A program made the position numbers and the translations under genes. Of a DNA stretch of 14,380 nt, positions 1 to 3,426 are shown piece after piece (positions within the stretch are counted from its first letter, which is position 1; each line of letters starts with the position of its first letter). The notes beneath the pieces were generated by a model. That model was given only the letters and a program-made list of their open reading frames with translations. It was not told the DNA's origin and did not search any database. Origin of the DNA: Candidatus Omnitrophota bacterium (GTDB taxonomy: Bacteria > Omnitrophota > Gorgyraeia > Duberdicusellales > 4484-171); contig JAIPHS010000017.1 in the NCBI GenBank assembly GCA_021735105.1, positions 1-14,380 of the forward strand, read 5' to 3'.

Positions 1-633
1 AATCCGATAAATTTTATACCGGGGCAATTTGCAAAAATTTTATTTGATAAAGATAATATTTCTGATAAAGAGCTTAATAAATATCTTTCCTTTTCTGCTT
101 CACCGGGTAAAAATTATATAGAATTTACTAAAAAATTAAGCCAAAGTGAATTTTCTAAAAAATTGGATAGTTTAAACAAAAAAGATAGGGTCTTTATCCA
201 AGCTCCTTTAGGAAATTGTACATTTAAAGATGAATATAAAAAAATTGCTTTTTTAATTGGCGGAATTGGAATAACTCCAGTTATCTCAATTATTGAATAT
301 ATTGTTGGTAGGAAATTAAATACTAACCTAGTTTTATTTTATTCTAATCGAACCGATAAAGAGATTGCCTTTAAACGAGAATTGGATAATTGGCAAAAAA
401 ATAATCAAAATGTAAAAATAATTTATACTATAACTGATTTCCAACCTAAAGATTCAAAGATAAAAAAGGGGCATATAGATGAAGAAATGGTATCTGAGAC
501 AATAAAAAATTATGAAGAAAGGATATTTTTTATTTATGGGCCGCCGGGGATGGTTTCTTCTATGGTAAAATTATGTAGTAATATAGGATGCCGCTCTGAC
601 AGGGTAAAAAAAGAAAGATTTATCGGTTATTAA
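1..633 (+). CDS. FAD/NAD(P)-dependent oxidoreductase, ferredoxin-NADP reductase type (5' end missing)
   Basis: The frame is open from base 1, so this is the C-terminal 210 residues of a gene that starts outside the window. The fragment begins just before the FAD-domain PGQF motif. It has an SFSASP segment (residues 30-35) at the usual flavin-binding position, although the Arg that normally precedes it is absent. A nucleotide-binding GGIGITP loop follows near residues 87-93, then YSNRT and, near the end, YGPPGM, which is the NAD(P)-domain signature. It closes on an aromatic residue, as this family often does. Members pass electrons between NAD(P)H and a small redox protein. No 2Fe-2S domain is present in the visible part. 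The rubredoxin and desulforedoxin-like genes downstream are plausible partners by neighbourhood only. The TTG at 163 lies inside the FAD domain and is not a start. Confidence 0.85.
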   Translation, partial: NPINFIPGQFAKILFDKDNISDKELNKYLSFSASPGKNYIEFTKKLSQSEFSKKLDSLNKKDRVFIQAPLGNCTFKDEYKKIAFLIGGIGITPVISIIEYIVGRKLNTNLVLFYSNRTDKEIAFKRELDNWQKNNQNVKIIYTITDFQPKDSKIKKGHIDEEMVSETIKNYEERIFFIYGPPGMVSSMVKLCSNIGCRSDRVKKERFIGY

Positions 634-655
634 AAAAGATAATAGAATCAATCCT

Positions 656-678
656 TATTCAACTCCCGCAGTTGAATA
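656..678. promoter_or_regulatory. Perfect dyad (9-bp arms) overlapping a promoter -35
   Basis: TATTCAACT (656-664), spacer CCCGC, then AGTTGAATA (670-678) form a perfect inverted repeat. The right arm contains the predicted -35 hexamer TTGAAT at 672-677, so a protein bound here would compete with RNA polymerase. No T-run follows, which argues against a simple terminator for the upstream gene. As RNA it could also fold as a hairpin at the 3' end of the upstream transcript. The operator reading is inference. An almost identical 18-mer occurs at the end of the PIN-domain gene (11115-11132, minus strand). Confidence 0.5.
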
Positions 679-700
679 GACTTGAAAATAGAGGTATACT
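672..700 (+). promoter_or_regulatory. Sigma70-type promoter for the NifU-domain gene
   Basis: TTGAAT (672-677) and TATACT (695-700) are separated by exactly 17 bases. The -10 matches consensus at five of six positions and the -35 at four. Transcription would start near 707, giving a leader of about 100 nt before the ATG at 810. The leader contains the two inverted repeats listed next. AT-rich DNA yields chance matches, but the spacing and the overlapping dyad support this one. Confidence 0.5.
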
Positions 701-783
701 CTAAATGATAATATTAAATATAAGGCATCTCGCCGAGGAAGTCGGCTCGATGCCATTAAAAATAGAGGAATAACACCTAAATA
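685..783 (+). repeat. Direct repeat flanking a GC-rich hairpin
   Basis: AAAATAGAGG occurs at 685-694 and again at 759-768. In both copies a short variable stretch and then TAAAT follow (TATACTC versus AATAACACC between them). The copies lie about 74 bases apart, on either side of the hairpin at 724-754. The first copy contains the -10 of the predicted promoter and a small TAGAG/CTCTA inverted repeat (689-693, 699-703). The arrangement could come from duplication of a leader segment. Confidence 0.4.
724..754 (+). promoter_or_regulatory. Leader RNA stem-loop
   Basis: GGCATC (724-729) pairs with GATGCC (749-754). After a symmetrical TC/TC internal loop, GCCGA (732-736) pairs with TCGGC (742-746) around a GGAAG loop. 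It is GC-rich against a very AT-rich background, which suggests it is kept for structure. No T-run follows, so it is not an ordinary terminator. It sits in the predicted 5' leader of the NifU-domain gene. Confidence 0.5.
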
Positions 784-803
784 TATTCATTTTTAATGGA
801 GGT
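753..803 (+). promoter_or_regulatory. Ribosome-binding-site-sequestering stem in the leader
   Basis: CCATTAAAAAT (753-763) and ATTTTTAATGG (789-799) are perfect 11-base complements. The right arm includes the first two Gs of the Shine-Dalgarno GGAGG (798-802) that serves the ATG at 810. Inside the loop, ACCT (775-778) could pair with AGGT of the ribosome-binding site (800-803), or CCT with AGG at 766-768, giving alternative folds. The left arm shares its first two bases with the preceding hairpin. This is compatible with translational control of the Fe-S gene. Folding and function are inferred. Confidence 0.45.
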
Positions 804-809
804 AAAGAT

Positions 810-1034
810 ATGCTTAGAGAAAAAGTTGAAAAGGTTTTAGAAGAGGTACGTCCTGCCCTTAGAGCTGATGGCGGGGATGTAGAGTTAGTTAAGGTTTCGG
901 ACCAGGGAGATGTAAAAGTAAAATTGGTTGGTGCTTGCGGGCATTGCCCAATGAGTACTTATACGTTAAAACTTTCTATTGAACAAAAATTAAAAGAAAA
1001 AATACCCGAAATTAAAAGTGTTGAACAAGCTTAG
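810..1034 (+). CDS. NifU C-terminal-domain (Nfu-type) Fe-S cluster scaffold/carrier
   Basis: This 74-residue protein consists of a single NifU C-terminal domain. It shows the family pattern RPALRADGGDVELV (residues 14-27) followed by the cluster-binding CGHC at Cys43 and Cys46 in GACGHCPMS. Proteins of this family bind a 4Fe-4S cluster, usually at a dimer interface, and hand it to apo-enzymes in the cytoplasm. The length is normal for a stand-alone domain. GGAGG at 798-802 sits seven bases before the ATG. A promoter and structured leader precede it and the desulforedoxin-like gene follows after ten bases, so the two are probably co-transcribed. The domain assignment is firm; which enzymes it serves is unknown. 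Confidence 0.92.
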   Translation: MLREKVEKVLEEVRPALRADGGDVELVKVSDQGDVKVKLVGACGHCPMSTYTLKLSIEQKLKEKIPEIKSVEQA

Positions 1035-1044
1035 AGGAGATTGT

Positions 1045-1176
1045 ATGGGCCAAGAAAAAAATAAAGAAAGAACTTATGTTTGTACTGTTTGTGGCAAAAA
1101 AAAGAAAGGAAAAAAAGCAGAAAATTGTTGCTCAAAAAAGATGGTATCAGAAAACAAAGGCACTTGGAACGCCTAA
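1045..1176 (+). CDS. Desulforedoxin-like small Cys-rich protein
   Basis: This 43-residue gene is easily missed because of its size. It starts at an ATG five bases after AGGAG (1035-1039) and ten bases after the stop of the NifU-domain gene. It has YVCTVCG with Cys13 and Cys16, then NCCSKKMV with the adjacent pair Cys28-Cys29. The CxxC...CC-x3-M layout matches desulforedoxin, the small FeS4 domain also found at the N-terminus of desulfoferrodoxin (superoxide reductase). The spacing between the Cys pairs is shorter than in classical desulforedoxin (11 residues rather than about 15), and there is a Lys-rich stretch between them and a nine-residue tail. It could bind iron as an electron carrier, or bind zinc instead. 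The metal-binding role is inferred from the four Cys and the gene neighbours. Confidence 0.7.
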   Translation: MGQEKNKERTYVCTVCGKKKKGKKAENCCSKKMVSENKGTWNA

Positions 1177-1277
1177 AATATAATTATTTTTTATACCACA
1201 CAGATGCGATAAAAGATTGAGGTCAATTAATAAGAAAGGTTGTTGAAGAAACTAAAGGAATTGCAAAGTTAACTTTC

Positions 1278-1305
1278 TTTACAAATTAAACGGGCATGAT
1301 AGAAT
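1278..1305 (+). promoter_or_regulatory. Predicted sigma70-type promoter for rubredoxin
   Basis: TTTACA (1278-1283) and TAGAAT (1300-1305) are separated by 16 bases, each matching consensus at five of six positions. Transcription would begin near 1312, giving a leader of about 30 nt to the rubredoxin ATG. It lies in the 165-base space between the desulforedoxin-like and rubredoxin genes (1177-1341), in which I see no convincing gene. Confidence 0.4.
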
Positions 1306-1341
1306 TTATTTTTATTATATTGGAGATAAAAAGGGGGTAAG

Positions 1342-1503
1342 ATGAATAAATATAGATGTACTGTTTGTGGTTATATTTATGATCCTGAAAAAGGCGATCC
1401 AGATAACGGTGTAGAACCGGGAACCAGTTTTTCTGACATTCCTGATTCGTGGGTTTGTCCCGAATGTGGAGTAGGAAAAGACCAATTTGAAAAAGTAGAG
1501 TAA
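1342..1503 (+). CDS. Rubredoxin
   Basis: This 53-residue protein is a canonical rubredoxin: YRCTVCGYIYDPEKG with Cys6 and Cys9, then WVCPECG with Cys39 and Cys42. These four Cys hold the single FeS4 iron. The conserved aromatic residues, the GDPDNGVEPGTSF segment and the DIPDSW motif are all present. It is a cytoplasmic one-electron carrier that typically feeds rubrerythrins, superoxide reductase or flavodiiron proteins in anaerobes. A GGGGG ribosome-binding site (1333-1337) lies four bases upstream of the start. The ferritin-like gene follows after 14 bases, suggesting co-transcription and electron delivery to that protein. Its 5' end shares 14 identical bases (TGTACTGTTTGTGG) with the desulforedoxin-like gene. 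Confidence 0.96.
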   Translation: MNKYRCTVCGYIYDPEKGDPDNGVEPGTSFSDIPDSWVCPECGVGKDQFEKVE

Positions 1504-1517
1504 ATGAGGAGGAATCT

Positions 1518-2000
1518 ATGGAAAATCAGTTTGATCCTCAAGAAATATTAAAGATATCAATTAAAGTTGAAGAGGCAGGGGCAAAACTTTATGATAAATT
1601 ATCAGAACAAACAGATAACAAGGAAGTTAAAAAAGTTTGGGATTACCTAAAGAGACAAGAAGTAGAGCATAAAAAAATATTTTCTGATATTTTAAACAAA
1701 GCAGGAGATTATATAGTTTATGAGCTCAATTCCGGCGAATATGATAACTATATACGAGCAATTGCTGCTGAATATATCTTTAGTCCGCAACTAATTGAAG
1801 AAAAATTAAAACAAGATTTTAAAGATGATCTGGAAGCAGTTAATTTTGGAATCAGTATTGAAAAAGAGTCAATTCTGGTTTATTCTTCTTTTAAAGAATA
1901 TATGAAAGTAGAGCGAAGAGAATTAATCGATGAAGTGATAAACCAAGAAAAAAAGCATTACACTGATTTAGTTAATTTAAAGCAAACCTTAAAAAAATAA
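1518..2000 (+). CDS. Ferritin-like diiron protein, rubrerythrin family without a rubredoxin domain
   Basis: The 160-residue helical protein carries the paired ligand pattern of ferritin-like diiron proteins. Glu18/Glu19 are in helix 1, Glu48-x-x-His51 (RQEVEHKKIF) in helix 2, Glu115 (ISIEKESILVY) in helix 3 and Glu144-x-x-His147 (NQEKKHYTDL) in helix 4. Rubrerythrins use such a site to reduce hydrogen peroxide, with electrons arriving through rubredoxin. This protein ends just after helix 4, so the usual C-terminal FeS4 domain is absent, but a separate rubredoxin gene lies 14 bases upstream. The start is well supported by AGGAGG at 1507-1512. Peroxidase activity is a family-based expectation; iron storage or another oxidase role is possible. 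Confidence 0.85.
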   Translation: MENQFDPQEILKISIKVEEAGAKLYDKLSEQTDNKEVKKVWDYLKRQEVEHKKIFSDILNKAGDYIVYELNSGEYDNYIRAIAAEYIFSPQLIEEKLKQDFKDDLEAVNFGISIEKESILVYSSFKEYMKVERRELIDEVINQEKKHYTDLVNLKQTLKK

Positions 2001-2016
2001 TTTGAAGCTAACTTTG

Positions 2017-2041
2017 ATAGTTGATAAAAAAATCAAACTAT
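2017..2041 (+). other. Stem-loop downstream of the ferritin-like gene
   Basis: ATAGTTGAT (2017-2025) pairs with ATC-A-AACTAT (2032-2041) with one bulged A, around an A6 loop. It lies 16 bases after the stop codon, where a transcript-end hairpin would be expected, but it is AT-rich and no T-run follows. It may be a 3' stabilising hairpin or chance. The 133-base gap it occupies (2001-2133) holds nothing else I can support. Confidence 0.3.
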
Positions 2042-2133
2042 TCCCGCAAGAAGTTCCCCAATCAGTCGAAAAAATTCTGAAAAAATTATGAAAGCTAATG
2101 AAAAATATAAAATTTAAAAAGAGAGGTAATAAA

Positions 2134-3045
2134 ATGAATAGAGTTTTTAGATTTTTAAATATCTTTTTTCTTGTTCTGACAATATCAACAGGTATAGTTT
2201 CTGCAAAAGATTTAAGCGGGCCGAAAAAAACAGTTGCGGTTGTGGGCTTTGAAAATACATCTGGCTTGCGCAGTTATGTTAATTTAGGCAATGATTTTAC
2301 CACTCAACTTACCGATGCCTTGATTCAATCGGGAAAATTTACTGTTTTATCGAGAACAGAACTTGCTGAAGTATTTGGCGAACAAGATTTAGCTGCATCC
2401 GGTAGAATGGCAAAATCATTAACTGCACAAAAAGGAAAGGCAATTCCCGCTCAAATTTTAGTTACCGGTAAAATTACTGAATTTCAAAAAGGCACAGAAG
2501 GCGGATCGCAAGGAATAAGTATCAGCGGCATAAGTATTGGAGGTTCTAAATCGACTGCTCACATTGCAGTGATTGTGCAAATTATTGATTCAACAACTGG
2601 CCAAGTTCTTGATTCAAAGCGAGTGGAGGGAAAAGCGGAAGCTGGTGGTTTTAGCATTGGTTACAGCGGGTCTTTTGATATTGGGACTTCAAGTTTTAAA
2701 AAGACTCCATTAGGAAAAGCGACTCAAATTACAATTGACAGAGCAGTAGACTATATAGCCAGCGAACTTTCCGGGATGCCTTGGAAAGGGAAAGTCGTAA
2801 CGGTAAAAGATGGTTTGGTCTATGTCAATTCTGGTTCAAACGCAGGAATAGATTCCGGGATGACTTTTGCAGTTTGGCGAAAAGGAGAAAGTTTAATTGA
2901 TCCTGAAACTGGTATTGAGCTAGGTTCAGAAAATGAAAAGATAGCTGATATCCAAATTACAGAGGTATATTCTAAATATTCAAAAGCAAAAGTAGTGATG
3001 GGAGATGCATCTGTGATTCAGAGGTCGGATTTAGTTTTGAAATAG
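2134..3045 (+). CDS. CsgG/HfaB-family secreted protein
   Basis: With the start at the ATG at 2134 the protein has 303 residues, a signal peptide of about 24 residues ending VSA, then KDLSGPKKTVAVVGFENTSG, the characteristic CsgG opening. The typical continuation follows: TTQLTDALIQSGKFTVLSRTEL, a QILVTGKITEF strand, a glycine- and serine-rich turn, and DSTTGQVLDSKRVEGKA. CsgG forms the outer-membrane pore for curli, but most relatives in other bacteria are uncharacterised envelope proteins. No lipobox Cys is present, unlike E. coli CsgG. After about residue 220 there is an extra C-terminal part (VVTVKDGLVYVNSGSNAGIDSG) resembling small beta domains found in related proteins. GAGAGG at 2121-2126 supports this start over the ATG 36 bases earlier, which has no ribosome-binding site. 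No curli subunit gene is nearby, so a curli role should not be assumed. Confidence 0.85.
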   Translation: MNRVFRFLNIFFLVLTISTGIVSAKDLSGPKKTVAVVGFENTSGLRSYVNLGNDFTTQLTDALIQSGKFTVLSRTELAEVFGEQDLAASGRMAKSLTAQKGKAIPAQILVTGKITEFQKGTEGGSQGISISGISIGGSKSTAHIAVIVQIIDSTTGQVLDSKRVEGKAEAGGFSIGYSGSFDIGTSSFKKTPLGKATQITIDRAVDYIASELSGMPWKGKVVTVKDGLVYVNSGSNAGIDSGMTFAVWRKGESLIDPETGIELGSENEKIADIQITEVYSKYSKAKVVMGDASVIQRSDLVLK

Positions 3046-3068
3046 ATGATAGATTGGAGATGATAGAT
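3044..3068 (+). repeat. Short direct repeat after the CsgG-family gene
   Basis: AGATGATAGAT occurs at 3044-3054 and 3058-3068, 14 bases apart. The first copy overlaps the CsgG-family stop codon. It is low-complexity spacer sequence with no assigned role. Confidence 0.4.
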
Positions 3069-3080
3069 AGCAGATTAATT

Positions 3081-3095
3081 AGGGACATGTCCTAT
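3081..3095 (+). repeat. Palindromic intergenic element, GGACATGTCC core
   Basis: GGACATGTCC (3083-3092) is a perfect 10-base palindrome inside TTAGGGACATGTCCTAT, immediately before the ribosome-binding site of the small lipoprotein gene. From general familiarity, sequences of the form TAGGGACATGTCCCTA recur in some environmental genomes near REP-associated (Y1) transposases. This copy would lack one C on the right. It could instead be a protein-binding site for the downstream gene. Its repeated nature cannot be tested within the window. Confidence 0.35.
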
Positions 3096-3112
3096 GAATA
3101 GGGAGGTTTAAG

Positions 3113-3301
3113 ATGAAATTTTTAATTATATTAGCTATGGTATTGTTTTTTGTTACAGGTTGTGCGAAGGTTAAAGAAGGAGCGAAGGAAGTTGGTAAAC
3201 CTGTAGGAAAAACAATGGATACGATGGGCGGCCTTTCCGAAGGTGCTGTTGAAGGCTATTCTGATACTGGCAGGGAACAACCTAATCCTTACGATAGATA
3301 A
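3113..3301 (+). CDS. Small lipoprotein, entericidin-like size
   Basis: The 62-residue protein begins with a lipoprotein signal peptide (MKFLIILAMVLFFVTGC), with the lipid-modified Cys at residue 17 and Ala at +2. The rest is short, hydrophilic and Gly/Lys-rich (KVKEGAKEVGKPVGKTMDTMGG) and ends GREQPNPYDR. GGGAGG at 3101-3106 gives a strong ribosome-binding site. Size and composition resemble entericidin-type or other tiny outer-membrane lipoproteins, but I do not recognise a specific family. Repeat-like palindromes flank it on both sides, and it sits between the CsgG-family gene and the RND transporter. Confidence 0.75.
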   Translation: MKFLIILAMVLFFVTGCAKVKEGAKEVGKPVGKTMDTMGGLSEGAVEGYSDTGREQPNPYDR

Positions 3302-3307
3302 CCAAAG

Positions 3308-3328
3308 TGTTTACACCGAGTGTGTATA
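3308..3328. promoter_or_regulatory. Operator-like dyad, copy 1
   Basis: This 21-base element contains TGTTTACACC followed by GAGTGTGTATA. It matches copy 2 (3396-3416) at 16 of 21 positions and keeps the TACAC...GTGTA core dyad, though less perfectly. It lies seven bases after the lipoprotein stop codon and 88 bases before copy 2. Two similarly spaced dyads ahead of a transporter operon suggest binding of a dimeric regulator; the TetR family is common beside such operons, but none is encoded here. Confidence 0.45.
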
Positions 3329-3340
3329 TTGATGTAGACA

Positions 3341-3366
3341 AATAAAATAAATCTGACCCCTTTTAT
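3341..3366 (+). repeat. Intergenic element with AATCTGACCCCTTTT
   Basis: The stretch AATAAAATAAATCTGACCCC followed by TTTT, read on the other strand as AAAAGGGGTCAGATTTATTT, is a form I associate with short repeats left by REP-type or IS200-like elements in environmental bacterial genomes. It lies between the two operator-like dyads. Only one copy is in the window, so repeat status rests on recognition and is unproven. Confidence 0.3.
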
Positions 3367-3382
3367 ATAAACAAGATAAAAT
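3353..3382 (+). promoter_or_regulatory. Possible promoter of the RND transporter operon
   Basis: CTGACC (3353-3358) and TAAAAT (3377-3382) are 18 bases apart. The -10 is good and the -35 is mediocre. Transcription would begin near 3389, directly upstream of operator-like copy 2, so a bound repressor could block early elongation or initiation. The AT-rich setting keeps confidence low. Confidence 0.3.
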
Positions 3383-3395
3383 TTGTAAATACTAG

Positions 3396-3416
3396 TGTCT
3401 ACACCCGGTGTGGACA
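3396..3416. promoter_or_regulatory. Operator-like dyad, copy 2 (near-perfect palindrome)
   Basis: TGTCTACACC (3396-3405), a central C, and GGTGTGGACA (3407-3416) are complementary at nine of ten positions, the exception being a T/G pair. It ends ten bases before the RND transporter ATG and abuts its GAGG ribosome-binding site (3417-3420). A bound protein, or the hairpin in RNA, could affect transcription or translation. Similarity to copy 1 argues for a DNA-binding site. Confidence 0.55.
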
Positions 3417-3426
3417 GAGGTATAAA

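Noticed and set aside
163..633. TTG at 163 as the start of a 156-residue protein
   Set aside because: The same frame is open back to base 1 and encodes the FAD-domain motifs PGQF and SFSASP, so the gene begins upstream of the window.
1177..1290. Possible gene remnant between the desulforedoxin-like and rubredoxin genes (frame reading GQLIRKVVEETKGIAKLTFF)
   Set aside because: It is interrupted by a stop, has no start or ribosome-binding site, and I recognise no family; AT-rich spacer is the simpler explanation.
2098..2133. Earlier ATG for the CsgG-family gene
   Set aside because: It adds a basic 12-residue extension before a good signal peptide and has no ribosome-binding site; the ATG at 2134 has GAGAGG seven bases upstream.
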